This document shows positions 17,170-29,345 of a DNA stretch of 64,000 nucleotides, one piece after another. Made by a program: the position numbers and the translations under genes. Under the pieces are notes generated by a model. It saw only the letters and a list, made by a program, of their open reading frames with translations, was not told the origin of the DNA and did no database searches. Numbering within the stretch: position 1 is the first letter of the stretch; every line of letters begins with the position of its first letter. The DNA lies in the NCBI GenBank assembly GCA_947044365.1, contig OX345636.1, positions 9,568,001-9,632,000 of the forward strand, read 5' to 3'. The DNA is from Petrosia ficiformis (Eukaryota; Porifera; Demospongiae; Haplosclerida; Petrosiidae).

Positions 17170-20100
17170 GTTAGTCTTTCATATAGTAGATATCAAAAGT
17201 GTCTTAATTTCGAAAGTTTCAGATTCATTTTTCCTTAGTTGTAAACTACCTTAAATGCAATAATAATAATATCATCTTATAGCACAACAATGACTATATA
17301 TATGTATACATGTACAATAGGAATAAACATGAATATTGTATATCAAATGCATGGAAGAATGGGAATAACGTACTACAGGAGCCCATATTTAAAAAAATAG
17401 CGGAAGAGGTAGGAGTGCGAAGCGACCACTCAGTTGATAGTGTTATCAGGAATTGTGTTACTATTTTTAAACTAATTGTTTTTATTGTTATTATAATCAG
17501 GGACCACACGTGAGTTGGCATTCTGAAAATACACCACATCGTAGTCCTTGTATAGCTGCTCTTTGAGCAAATCATTGGCTCTTTGAATGATGCTAGTGTA
17601 AATCAAGAAACAAGAGTATCATATCAATAATGGACTGTACCAGGAGTTCTTTTGGATTATGAGCACACATGCAGTCATACTAACTCACGTGTGTTCTGAT
17701 TGTCTTAAATGTTATTAAAAATAGTAGCACAACTTCCGACAGCTCTTACAGGTGTTTCAATCAAGTGCGTGGTTGTTTCATGCTCCTACCTTTCTTCACT
17801 ATTTTTAATTATGGTCTCCTGTTTACTCCAAACAAATGTATTCTAGTTTATTATGATATTGAACTATAATATAAGGTACTTGCAATAATAAACTATGCAA
17901 AAACGTAGAGTAATGATAACAATATAATTAGTTATTATAGACTAATACTTGACAAACATCTGTAGTAGTCCACAAATAATGTATGTGAGTAATAGTTACC
18001 ACAGGCTGTATTATTTACTATAATTAAATTATGTTTTATAGAGGAGTTTATTTAGGAATAACCCTCCTAACGGTGTTAACTTGGTGACGAAGTCCACAGA
18101 AAGACAGACACTCTCTTTTCAGGAAACAACATGACCGCAGCTGGACTCAAACCACAGACCCTTAGATCAGGAGGCTCAAGCTCCAACCACTAAGCCATGC
18201 TGCCTCCAAAAAAAGAGTGCCCATCAAACTGGGACTATTTGATGGGAATGACTAACCACAACTTATATACACAAGTGTGCCGAAGTTCTATTATAATTCT
18301 TTGAAGCTTAAAATTCAATTGGGTCTGAATTGCTGGTATCCTTGGGATAAGTCGTGCCACTTTATGTCGTAGGTTAGATGAATTTGGTATTTCAAGAATT
18401 ACACCATACTCAAACATCTTGCAACGTTCCGGATTATTTGTAGCCAATGACCCAGACTGAATGGCCTTCACTCTTTTCCCAAATGAAGATGGTAGTGATC
18501 TAATAGAATGATTAACCTTGTATATCACATTATTATATTATTATAATAATTATCACTATTATTTAATAATTATAATATATATACATATAATTATAATTAT
18601 AGAATTATATTGAAAATAATTATAATAATTATGAACCAATTATATTAATTTGCATTAATAATAATTATTAATAAATCATGTTACTATAACTTTTTTGCAA
18701 TTGTTTTATTTGATTTTGGCTCAAAATCTTCATCACTCTCTGATTTAGAAGACTCAAACTGTGAGAAAACAGAAGAGACTGCTCCTACTAAGGCATTCTG
18801 CAGTGCAGTAAGGCCACTAGGGCCCGCAACCACTTCATCTTCCCCACTGAATTTGGAGTATCGACATTGCAGTAACAATTAGCTCCACCTTCAAATTAGA
18901 CGGATACTCAATCAGTTAGATCTATATAACAAAAGTAACAGACTGTCAGTTATTTACAAATATCGAACAAAGGTAACTGTTATTTACAAATGTCGATCAA
19001 AAGTAACAGTTATTTACAAATATCGAACAAAAGTAACAATTATTTACAAATATCGAACAAAAGTACAAGTGATTTATATATATCGATCAAAAGTACAAGT
19101 GTAAATACCGCATAGTTCACAAGTAACGATTTGCTTGAATTTTGAGACAAACGGCACGCCATAATATACGGATGTACGGATCCGTTATTCTCTAGCGTTA
19201 TCGTGACACGGGGTCCCAAGTACAAGTAGAGAAGGTGTTCTACGTCACAGGTATTGAGATGTTTTAGGAAAACTGAGAGAATAAATTTACCCTTGGAATA
19301 AGACCCAGAGGAAAATAAGGTATATATATATATAGTGTTTGTTTTGAGGGGGAGAGTTGGGATTATTGTGTGTAGTGTGTAACGTAGGAAGGATCTTATT
19401 ACAATAGTACTAAAAAATTACGTTTGGTTGCTGGAATTTCTACTACAAACAATCAAGTATTCACAACGTTACATTAATGTGGTAAATGCAGCCCTTTGTA
19501 TTATGAGGTTCAGAGGAACTGTAATACAGTGAGTAGGTTCATTGGAATGTAAGGTAACCATACCAATTCAACTGTTGCGTCCACAATAATGTGACAGGAT
19601 TAAAATGTTTCATTGATATAATTAAACCATTTAAATGCAACATTAAGAGTACGAAACAATTTCCTCGTTAAAAATAGGTACTTCTTGACTCATGCAGTAA
19701 ACTGTGGGTAACAGCTGATTATCTTGTGTTTGCTCAGTTTGAACTGTACAGTACCTGAGAAAACTAATTTACTTGGTCCATGCAAACATTTCACGATATT
19801 TCATGCTGAAGATCACATGACTTTTCGCGTGTGCATGATAAAAGTCTGGACTCTGGAGTGTGAATGCTTTCTGGTTAATTATGTTGAATGCCAATTAATA
19901 CAGGTGTTGATACTGGTGAATCCTGTGATAACTTGTTGATGCTGTTAGAATGCTAATTAATACAGGTGTTTATAGTTGCTAATTTGTAAAATTGTAGTGA
20001 TGACATAAAACTAGCATCTCTTGAGTAAATTTAGGGACATCCTCTTTACCACAAGTACCATGCAAATTATGTGCATTTCAATTTGCAAGTTTTTCATGAC

Positions 20101-23100
20101 AGCAGGTGAATGCTAAAACATAATTTTGAAGATCATTATTTTTTGGCAAATTTATTCAGCAACTAACTCTTGAGCCCTGGATAAGTACTGTGTATGTGTG
20201 TGTGTGGCACCATATTTCATCATGTACCTTCCACTACTGCTTGCAACTTTGACATATTTTTGAAAATTTCAACTACAAATTTGTATTTGTAAGCCAATAA
20301 ATTCCGTATTTTTTAAATGGTGTATTTAAACAATCCAAAATTATATGCAATCAAAATCAAAGATCACAAAAAAGGTGGATTGTTCCAGCTAACTGATTTT
20401 GAAACACTCAATTTAAGAATAATTTTGGTATATGTGGATCAACTAGACTTTTTGAAAACTTCAAATCAAATTTAAAAAAGTATATAAAGAACCAGGAACT
20501 CATGAACCTCGCCGAAAGCGGGGAAGAAGCGTACAACTGCTATATGTCAACCGTTGTTGAACGAATTGCACAAAATGCCCATATATGGGCAAAGACTAAG
20601 CAAACAAGGTGGAGGCGTAAGTGACTGACGATACACAAAATTAAAAATCAAGAAGTACTTTCGTTCGACTAAAAATCAAGAAGTACTTTCGTTCGACTAA
20701 ATCAAGAAGTACTTTCGTTCCTGACAGAACTGATAAAAAGTTGTTTTGGAAACGCCTGCCCACAAAAATTTCAAAAATTACTAATTAATTATTTTAGTTG
20801 TTAAGCGCTTTGTACTATTGTCACATTATTTTATCTTCTTAGGAAATGTCAAAGAGAACGAAAAGATTTCGTGCTTTAGCAGAAAAAAGATGGAAAAAGG
20901 TTAGCTACATGTTTTATATAAAATTGTTAGGTTGAATTGCACTTTGGTAATTAGCATATTTATTGACCACCATACATCCCTGATTACTGCAATAGTAGTT
21001 TTTGTGGCTCACAGGGCCAACCCTATGATTGATTTCTCACGGCTTTGAACTACATGTGTATTATACATGTACGTGTATATACTTTTACAGTATATACATG
21101 TAAATTTTGTATGCTTGTGTCACATTGATAAAAAAGACTATATCCATCGTTCTTTGTAGCTTTTAGTAACTTATTCTTACAGGAAAAAAAATCTGAAGAT
21201 GAAAATGAAGATAAAAAGGTATCTCTGTCTGTTTCACATACATGTCATTCATGAACATGTATTGTACATGTATACCTCAATTAAAGTTCATGTACTGTAG
21301 GAGTGGTATGCACTTACTACATGTACACTATCTATCTGCCATACAATGTATGCAGTAAACATACATTTACGTGAGATGGCAGACGTTTGTATTGCAAGAG
21401 CTTGCCTTATTGCCTTCCAGCGACTTAAGAAGGATATGGCTGCCTACAAAGTAGGTTAGAAGCTCAAGTTATTTGAATTTTAATTTTTGAAATGCCAGTT
21501 AGTATTAACATATGAGAGATACATGTATGCATTTCTATTTGGATTCATACTTGTAATTACATGTACATCGACCTTATTTATCATTAAATGGCTATTCAAA
21601 CTTTTGTTTTAACACTCATATACATGTATGTACATGCAACTAAACCATATTAGCCTGTTCACACAGGTGTATGAATGAGATGTTTGATTTGGACCCTGCC
21701 AGCTGAGCTGCCTTGGTAGCTCAGTTGGTAAGAGCATCTGTCCGGAGTGCAGAGTGTCGTGGGTTCGAATCCCACCTGAGGCAACTCATTTTTTCATTTT
21801 TCATTTGCCTCAGGTGTCTTTCTTTCTTTCTTTCTTTCTTTCTCTCATCTCAGTATTATCATGTATATACTTAGGTTTAGTGTTTGGCGTCTTGGTGGTT
21901 TAATTACCCCGGCCTTCGCTTGTATACCGGTTTAGTTAGCCTGTTCACACAGGTGTATGAGTGAGATGTTTGATTTGGACCCTGCCAGCTGAGCTGCCTT
22001 GGTAGATCAGTTGGTAAGAGCATCTGTCCGGAGTGCAGAGTGTCGTGGGTTCGAATCCCACCTGAGGCAACTCATTTTTTCATTTTTCATTTGCCTCAGG
22101 TGTCTTTCTTTCTTTCTTTCTTTCTCATCTCAGTATTATCATGCAACTAAACCATAAATAATTTGAAAAGATGATAACAATAATTAAATTGTATTAGAGC
22201 AGCTACACTTGTATTTCTTTCAAAGCCATTATAATAAAACAATGTGTGCATAAATATAGTTATAATATAACTACATGTATAATTATGTACAAATTTTGTT
22301 CTAATAATTATTATAATATTATATTATATAGGATATTGTGTATATTACAAGGTGTACTCCTGTATGTCAGCCTCAACCTCCAAATGGTGGCTATGATGAA
22401 AATATTTTCATTATTACTCCTCCTGATTCTCTCAAGTGTCCAGTGTGTCTCTTGGTTGTCAGGGATCCTTACCTACTATCATGTTGTGGAGCCCTCTTTT
22501 GTCAGGTATGTTTTAGATATGTGAATTGTTATAACCAGTAACAAATGAATGACCCATTAAGCAACTGCATGCATCCTCATGGCTATTAGTAATAGTGTAA
22601 TACAACAATAGACAATGATTGTTTTGCGGCAGCTATCACTCATTGCTTATGGCACTAGTGTCTTAATCTTTCTGTGCACTCTGAACACTAGATCCTGAAT
22701 AAAACTGATGTCACAGTCTTTCAATGGTTCCTACCCAAATCATTGCTGATAACTTCATCAAATCTGAAATTAAATATCCTATCATAATGTATGTATTTGT
22801 ATTTGCTAAAGTAGCAATTCTTACAACTTGATTACTTCTTGGTATTTGTTGTGTAGTTTGTAGCTTGAGTAATCATTGCTGGGGGTGAGGGGATGGAGGC
22901 ATTATAATTACATGTACATGTAATCACTCTGTCTTTTCAATCTGTCTTAATATTAGATATGTTTCAAAGAGATTGAGAATGATCCTTGTCCTTGCTGTCG
23001 TAGTGATGACTTTACCAAAATTCTTGATAAACGGACTCGTGGTGAAATTCTTGGACAGAAAGTTCGATGTGAGAATAGTGAGTGCAAATGGAAAGGAGAA

Positions 23101-26100
23101 CTACTTGATCTTGAGAGACACATTTGTGAAGATTGTCTTTATGCTCCAGAGTTATGTCAATATGGATGTGGTAAATACTACCATCGTTATACATTACCAG
23201 TCCATGAACAGGATGAGTGTCCCAATCGACCACTTCATGTTATAATTGAAAGCAGCCAAACAAACAAAACGAAACTCACAGAACTTGAAGTGAAGTACCA
23301 AGAACAGGAAGTTTTACTAAATGAGTACAAGAGTCTGGTAGAGAAATACAAAATGGAGATCCAAGACAACAATGAACAACAACAGAAATGTTTGAAAATG
23401 GAACGAGAACTGTCAGTTTTGCAAGGTATATATATTACAATTATGTAATGTATAATATACCATGAAGCTCCGTTGACTCAATGGGAACCAGAAACATTTC
23501 ACACAAAGATGGCATTGCCACTATGAATAATTATATCAAAAATATAACTAATCAACGAACATGCATATATACATGTATAAATTCCCCTAAATACACATCT
23601 TAAAAAAAGCCCAGTGATGTCCAGATTTCCCTTCCGATGTCCAAGACATCCAAAGTATTCCATTCAAATATACTAGGATTACTGGAATGTTTTAGGATGT
23701 CCCATACTGGTCATGGTTAGGCTAATACTGTATTCTTATTGTATATCCCTTTAAGTGGGTGGATCAAAGAAACAGCAGGAACATACAGCTACCTGTGGTT
23801 AACCACAGGTAGCTGTATAACCCTTTCATCATTGATACAGCATGTAACAATCAAAAGAATTCATAATCAAGAAAAAACTCAATAAATGAAGTGTAAATTA
23901 ATGAAGTGATTATTGCAACTTAAAGTGATAGTGATATAACCAATAAAGAGCCTGAAGAAATTAGGTTACTGATGTGTAGGAGGATTTTGATAAATAGTTA
24001 TGTTGCATCCATAGCAATTTATCAGTGGTGGAACAGAAGATGGATTAATATTGATTAATGACTCTCTTACACACTTCACATCAACAGTGGATGAGAAACT
24101 CGCCTCCAGTTCTTGGTGATATTCTCTTTTTCTCTCTGATGCCAGAATAATAGACACAGTCTTCTCTTCGTCACTTGCTCAACAACTTCAAAGCGCGACT
24201 CTTTTTCAACTATATTGCCAACATTTCCATCGTTCTCTTTTGTTTCCATTGACGACAGGCACGTTTTTCATTAGTCCTCTTCAATTTTAGACACAGTCGC
24301 CGTTTCATTGACTTTCCATCAACTGACTCTTCTTCCACCACTCCAGCCATCAAAAAGAAACAGCGTCTTCAACTAAGGTAGCTCGAATGATAACATTGTT
24401 AAGGCATGTGAGAATTCTAGAATATTCCAGTTTTGAGCATGCACAGTTGCAAGCATGTGTGGTCCACCCACTCATATTAATATATATATTCACGCCTACT
24501 CGGGCAGTATTTAATTTACATTTACCCCCACTCGGGCACTATGCGATATCCCATACTGGTCATGGTTTAGGCTAATACTCTATTCCCATTATACTAAGTA
24601 TCCTGGGATACCTTACACATGTGGGATGGCAGAGGATATTCCATGGTAGAGAGCCACATTGTAAGTTGTTCAGGAGTATTATCTTCAATATAGTGTTTTT
24701 CACATACATGTGTGCATGTGTACATGTAAACATAACATTGAACACGATTACTATATACAGCCTAATTAATAGTATATGTACTAACAAAAACTTCCATGCT
24801 GTAGTTTTGACAACTCTCGCCTGTTGTGAAGTTCACTTGTATAAAGTAGAAAAAATATGTAAACACGATGGCTCATTTTTCTGTCATCTTCACATAGTGT
24901 GATAACCAGGAAAAAACTTGCTCACATACGTTTACTTCAGTGTCAAACTTGAAGTACACAAGGTATTAATAATATTATATACAGTAAAGTAATTATATAA
25001 TCCCATATTTTACCACGTTCAATTGCGGAAAAAGATGTGGGTTGCAAGTTTTCTTACACCATGTGTCAACATGTCCAGCCATGTGTAACTTATCAATAAC
25101 AATTTCAATTTGTGATAACATTTCTGCTGTTTTTGTCACTGTTGATGTAACAGGGTTAGTAGCATACCACCTCAAATGACAACCATCATCATAGCAAATA
25201 CATGTATGTGCTGCAAAAGAGGTTTATTACAAGTTGGATATACAAAGTGACCATATAACTTACTTGGATTCAGAAATGTACAGTTCACTGAGTAATGTTA
25301 TGATCCCACATGGCCACTTTCCAGCAAGTATGCCTATACCATTTTTGAAGGATGTACATGTATATCGACGTGGCTAAATTTGTGTTTATAGTACCTGCAG
25401 TTCTATGGTTTAACCAAACAGATCGATCTTTCTCTGTTCTACAGGTCAGTCTCACTTCTTCATGTTCTTTATCTTTAAACAATCTGAGATGTCAAAATTT
25501 TAAAAGGAAAGTACACGTAATAATATAATTTAAGAAATGCTGTATCCTGCAACTTCATCTATCAGCAATCGATCCATTTTTTCATTTCTTAGGCTCTGAA
25601 ATGCTTCCTTGAGACTGCTTCCTTGAGACATGTAATACATTGGATATATAGCCATACATGGATGCCTTTTCCAGTGACACTTCTGACTCTATCACAGCTT
25701 CATAATCCCTAATTAAACTATGTGGTAGGTTTGATGCTGGTTCCCATGTAGCACTACATTCTGGATGACCAAGCCACAAAACCTGTATGTAAATGAAGTA
25801 ATGCGTCTTTTTTTTTCACATGATGTTTTGCCTGATAGCATGCCTCTTTTCTTGTTGCCTTTGATAAAATCAATTGTGGCAAGGGATATCCATTCTTGAA
25901 GCCTGTAGTGAGCCATTCAGATTGAGCAACTGAACTTGAAGGTTCATTTTTATCTAGGTCTTGATCATCATGTGATCTCAGCTCTGCAGCTTGGTTTTTG
26001 TATTCTAAACAGAAACGTGATTTGTAATCAGGGGTTGCTGGACATCCCATCTTCATAGAGCCATTAAGACCATCAAACTCGATAACCCATTACCATCTGC

Positions 26101-26628
26101 AATAAAGCATATCTGAGATGTATGTGCTGATTGAAATCTCCGTCAGTCCAAGATTTGATACGATTGAAAAGATCTTGAATAGGAAATAGATAGATTATAT
26201 TTATTAAGAATAAAATGGAAGTGTAGTGGATGTGTAGAACATACAATTTCCTCTGGCAAAAGAGACTGCAATTATTAGTCATTTTTGTGTTTTAGTACAT
26301 GAACACTCGTACAAATTACTGATAATAAAGCCACCCTACTTAATTATGCTCATGTGGCATGTGTACTGCATTAAGTGCTTGTTTGCACAAAAATACCTGA
26401 GCCTATCTCATACAAACGTCTTTGTTCTCAGTGGTTCTCTTAAATAAAAGACTCCTCCTTCCACACTGACTAGGAGATCACCAAGAAAACTCCCAAGGCT
26501 TGAATAATTCAAGCTGACAAGAATCTTGTGCCATAGTGTTGTGTTCCAAATATTAGTCATCAGTACATCCATTTCATTTACATATCATATACATGTAATT
26601 GTCAGTTTAAAATTCATTTTATTGTGAA

Positions 26629-26659
<31 letters not shown>

Positions 26660-29048
26660 CTGTTCACAATAATATATATATATATTCTCAAACCTTGGTG
26701 TTACCACATACTTTATTAACATTTATCTTGTTTAACCATAACCAGTATGGGACATCCTCAGACATTCTAGGTATCCCGAAATACTTAGTATACTGGGAAT
26801 AGAGTATTGGCCTAAACTATAACCATTATGGGACATCCTAGATATCCCAGAATACTTTGTATAGAGTATTAGCCTAAACCATGACCAGTATGGGACATCC
26901 TGGGTATCCCAGGACACTTACTATAATGGGAATAGAGTATTAGCCTAAACCATGACCAGTATGGGACATCCTCAGGCATCCTAGTGCATGCAATATCATA
27001 GCAAATTTGATGAGATGTCTTGGACATCTGAAGGCAAATCTTGACATGTGTGAGACAGCTTTTCTTCTCTAAGCAAGGGAGAGGGTCTGGTGCATATAGC
27101 TATTATTTATATAACTAACTATGGGTTTAGGCTCAAAATAGTATGAATTCCTTATTATTGGTGTATAATCTTTAATATCTTGCATTTTGTACTCAAATTA
27201 TAGACACATTATAAGTACATGTACCTGTGTGTAGTAATTATTATAATTGTCTATCATGATGATTTATATGTAATTATGTAAGATCTGATATATGATAAAT
27301 AATACATACTAGTATAATATCCTCTTGTTGATCCATTCTTGTTTTTCAGCTTGCACAGACTTTACAACTGGCAAAGTACCAGAATGGTTAATTCCTGTTT
27401 CTCGTTACTACTTCCCTCCATTTATAAGAGTCATGAACAGCTTTTCCAAACATCAGAAAGCTAGTAGTACTTGGTACAGTCCACCATTCCAAACACAACC
27501 AGATGGCTACAAATTACAATTACAAGTAGTTGCTGATGGCTCTGGTCATGGCAAAGGAACACATGTTTCTGTACGAGTTCACCTAATGAAAGGTGAGAAT
27601 GATGCAAAGTTGGAATGGCCTTTCAAAGGTCAGATTATCGTTCGTCTTCTTAACTGGAGAGAAGATAAGCAGCATGTAGAAAAGGTTATTAATTTCAGTG
27701 ACGATGACCCATCTTCTATTGGCTTAGGATATGATCGATTTGTTGCCCATGTTGATTTAGACTACAGTCCTGAAGAGAACACAGAATATCTGTGTGATGA
27801 CATGTTATGTTTCCAAGTGTATAAAATCACCTTACTATCAGGTTAGAAAACTAGCTACATTCACTTACTAATATTAATAAATCAAACTGTAGCCATTTTC
27901 AGAGGGATTTAATTAGTTAAAGACAAAAGTAGAATGTTCATCTGGAGTTTTTTATTGAGCCTTATTAACATGGTAGCATCTTCTTTCAAATTATTAATTA
28001 AAACAATATTAATAAAAACTGAACTTTTCAACCCAAAGGTCTTCTTCAGCAGGACTGTGATGGTAAGACAGTGTTCCAAGAAGCCTTGATACATGTATAT
28101 AATACCTTTAATTTGATTCAGCTATACACAAGCCAGCCTTACCTATACCTGTACATGTAATTAACTTCTAGTTCAATCTATATATCAAACCTCCGGTAGC
28201 TCAATGAGATGTAGACTTGTATCACATCTTCTGTATAATTGCACAACAAATGAGCATATACACTGTCTTATGTCTCTAGTAAATACTACATAGAATGAAT
28301 TATTGAACGTGTATGAAATGAAAGAATGAATAAATAATAATAAATGAATACATATCATTATACATTTACACCTTAATCAGCCATATTAAATATCTAATAC
28401 ATATACTTTATGATGTGGCCTGATTCTATAAGTGTTATAAACTCATGTAATCACCATTCACACACATTATAGAACAATACACTATATACACATGAGTTGA
28501 TGATAAATTTTGTTATCACCTCAGGTGCTGAAATACCAAGTTGGTATGTTACTCCAGCAAATGCATCTCCCTATCTCCTCCCTCCATGTATACTATCTAT
28601 GTACAATTTCTCTGAGCATAAAAGAGTTGGTGATCAGTGGTTCAGTAATCCATTCTATACTGGACACAATGGATACAAGCTAAAGTTAAAAGTGCGTGCT
28701 AATGGTGCAGGTAAATTGATAGGTATGCATGTTTCTGTGCATGTTCACCTCATGAAAGGTGAAAATGATGAGAGGTTAACATGGCCCTTCAAGTGTGATA
28801 TTACCATTCAATTACTTAATTGGAGGGAGGATAAAGGACACGTGGAGAAGACTGTTTCCTTCAATGATAGAACTGATATAAATGCTTGTAGGAGAGTAAT
28901 GGAAGAAGACACAGCTAGTTATGGATTTGGTTATGGACAATTCATATCTCATAGTGATTTAAATCATAGTATTACTAATAACACAGTATATATTAATAAT
29001 GATATATTGTGTTTTGTTGTATCTAAAGTTATTGTATATTCAAAATAA
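17005..29048 (+). CDS. Copy 2: possible shortened RING/TRAF/double-MATH protein (607 aa)
   Basis: From an in-frame ATG at 17005 the rest of exon 2 (to 17169) joins RING exon 22332-22505, zinc-finger exon 22957-23425, MATH 1 exon 27350-27841 and MATH 2 exon 28525-29048 with consistent phases (0,0,1,1) and no stop. That gives a charged 55-residue leader, RING, two TRAF fingers, coiled coil and two MATH domains, the conventional TRAF layout plus one MATH. Whether it is transcribed from a start inside old exon 2 is unknown; the original promoter end is broken. Introns contain a SINE, two tRNA-like repeats and a decayed KDZ-like transposon. Confidence 0.6.
18046..18208 (-). mobile_element. tRNA-derived SINE
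   Basis: On the minus strand the head reads GGAGGCAGCATGGCTTAGTG, with an A-box-like TGGCTTAGTGGTTGGAGC and a B-box GGTTTGAGTCC about 40 bp further on, followed by about 80 bp of unrelated body ending in an AT-rich tail (ATTCCTAAATAAACTCC). This is the layout of a tRNA-derived short retroposon. It sits in the long intron of copy 2 between exons 2 and 3. Confidence 0.6.
18250..18878 (-). CDS. Two unassigned minus-strand open segments, possibly exons of one relic
   Basis: The segment 18684-18878 encodes a short serine- and acid-rich peptide (FSQFESSKSESDEDFEPK). The segment 18250-18500, preceded by acceptor TTCTATTAG, encodes a basic stretch (KRVKAIQSGSLATNNPERC and following). About 160 bp of pure A/T sequence separates them. 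I recognise no domain. They may be exons of a degraded element gene lying in the copy 2 intron. Confidence 0.25.
18949..19100. repeat. 30-bp tandem repeat, about five units
   Basis: Units of the type GTTATTTACAAATATCGAAC followed by AAAAGTAACA, with increasing divergence towards the right. It is followed at about 19127-19170 by a relic end of MITE family A (GACAAACGGCACGCC). Confidence 0.8.
20641..20725. repeat. Short tandem repeat (AATCAAGAAGTACTTTCGTT unit)
   Basis: Three head-to-tail units; the first two include a GACTAAA spacer and the third is truncated. No function is evident. Confidence 0.75.
20847..21460 (+). CDS. Possible tiny spliced gene, Lys/Arg-rich N-terminus
   Basis: An ATG at 20847 opens 18 codons (MSKRTKRFRALAEKRWKK) ending at donor AAAAG|GTTAGC. 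A good acceptor TTCTTACAG then starts a 12-codon exon (EKKSEDENEDKK) with donor AAAAG|GTATCT, and another acceptor CCTTCCAG leads to RLKKDMAAYK. All junctions are phase 0. The peptide is short and highly charged and I do not recognise it; it may be the first exons of a mobile-element gene whose remainder is missing. Confidence 0.35.
21710..21783 (+). tRNA. tRNA-like gene or tRNA pseudogene (anticodon position GGA)
   Basis: A full cloverleaf can be drawn: acceptor GCCTTGG/CTGAGGC with two wobble pairs, D stem GCTC/GAGC, anticodon stem TCTGT/GCAGA, T stem GTGGG/CCCAC with loop TTCGAAT. A-box and B-box promoters are perfect. Oddities: the anticodon loop CCGGAGT has C instead of U at position 33, and GGA would mean serine although there is no long variable arm. 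It is embedded in a 286-bp tandem duplication, so it may be a repeat-borne tRNA relic. Confidence 0.5.
21996..22069 (+). tRNA. Second tRNA-like copy, D stem damaged
   Basis: Identical to 21710-21783 except that TAGCTCAG has become TAGATCAG, breaking a D-stem pair and the A-box. The flanks are duplicated too: a CCTGTTCACACAGGTGTATG hairpin upstream and TTTTTCATTTGCCTCAGGTG plus a (TTTC)n tract downstream. Offset between copies is 286 bp. Probably a pseudogene. Confidence 0.5.
22332..22505 (+). CDS. Copy 2 exon 3: first half of RING
   Basis: 174 nt, phase 0 both sides, acceptor TATATAG and donor GTCAG|GTATGT, same length as copies 1 and 3. Carries CPVC and SCCGALFCQ; the usual RING histidine position is again alanine. 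Open and conserved. Confidence 0.8.
22957..23425 (+). CDS. Copy 2 exon 4: RING end, TRAF zinc fingers, coiled coil
   Basis: 469 nt, acceptor ATATTAG, donor GCAAG|GTATAT, phase 0 in and 1 out. Contains CPCCR completing the RING, RCENSECKWKG, LCQYGCGKYYHR and DECP of the TRAF fingers, and a coiled coil about 60 residues long. No stop or frameshift. Confidence 0.85.
23783..23818. repeat. Perfect 36-bp palindrome without spacer
   Basis: ATACAGCTACCTGTGGTT is followed immediately by its exact reverse complement. It lies within the left part of the KDZ-like element. Confidence 0.9.
24993..26282 (-). pseudogene. KDZ-like transposase and chromodomain remnants
   Basis: Read from 26282 downwards: a segment ending HLRYALLQMVMGYR, a one-base frame slip, then FDGLNGSMKMGCPATPDYKS and a charged linker; after acceptor ACATACAG a chromodomain-like VLWLGHPECSATWEPASNL (25700-25780); then a TCRTEKDRSVWLNHRTAGT segment (25380-25480); finally the LRWYATNPVTS segment and VIDKLHMAGHVDTWCKKTC (25000-25175), which I associate with Kyakuja-Dileera-Zisupton type transposases. 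Frames are broken between pieces. Family assignment is from remembered motif patterns and needs a profile search. Confidence 0.5.
26738..26975. repeat. Subterminal tandem repeat, about 75-bp unit, three units
   Basis: Units contain CCAGTATGGGACATCC, a TATCCCAGAATACTT-type centre and GGGAATAGAGTATTAGCC. The same unit in reverse orientation occurs singly near 23695-23745 and 24540-24605. Repeated subterminal motifs are common transposase binding sites. Confidence 0.75.
27350..27841 (+). CDS. Copy 2 exon 5: MATH/TRAF-C domain 1
   Basis: 492 nt, phase 1 on both sides, acceptor TTTTTCAG, donor TCAG|GTTAGA. WYSPPFQTQPDGYKL, GTHVSVRVHLMKGE, LEWPF and LLNWREDK are preserved; an in-frame 12-codon loop present in copy 1 is absent. 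Intact. Confidence 0.88.
28525..29048 (+). CDS. Copy 2 exon 6: MATH/TRAF-C domain 2 and stop
   Basis: 524 nt, acceptor CACCTCAG, phase 1 in, TAA at 29046-29048 overlapping AATAAA. Contains WFSNPFYTGHNGYKL, MHVSVHVHLMKGE, LTWPF and LLNWREDKGH. Intact and about as long as the copy 1 exon. Confidence 0.88.
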
Positions 29049-29189
29049 AACACATTATAGTTTAAGTATTGTAATATAATTATTTCAGAGTTTCTTAGTT
29101 ATTATAAAAATATTATAAGTTCATTAACTATTCAATAAAATTACAGTAATTATAATACATAATACGTAGAACATGTAATCTTTCAGTCT

Positions 29190-29345
29190 AAGATTTAAGA
29201 TGATGATCTGGTGGTGCTTGCATTGGTAAATTACAGAATAGTAAAATCAAGTTGAAGAAGGAGGATGAGATTGAAAGATGAGTGTATTCTTCAATTTGTT
29301 TGGAGTAGGAGAGAATAATATTTGTGATGATGATCTTTGATGTTT
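29190..29345 (-). pseudogene. Relic of the membrane-protein tail exon
   Basis: The minus strand aligns by eye with the tail exon and 3' flank at 41800-42040: a shared CTCATCTTTC/CTCATCTCTC block, TCCTTCTTCAACTT, CTGTAATTTACCA and the CAAGCACCACCAGAT / CAAGCACCAACAGAT end. No usable frame remains. It shows that the duplicated unit once included the end of the converging membrane-protein gene. Confidence 0.5.

Larger units (their letters stand above)
23614..27047 (-). mobile_element. Decayed KDZ-like DNA transposon with chromodomain, about 3.4 kb
   Basis: Both ends carry the same sequence in opposite orientation: a block with GATGTCCAAGACATC about 20 bp from the end, then a block with GGATGTCCCATACTGGTCAT. 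The right end has three tandem subterminal units of about 75 bp (26738-26975). The interior holds the minus-strand transposase relic 24993-26282. Exact termini and target duplication cannot be fixed by eye. It occupies the copy 2 intron between the zinc-finger and MATH 1 exons. Confidence 0.5.
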
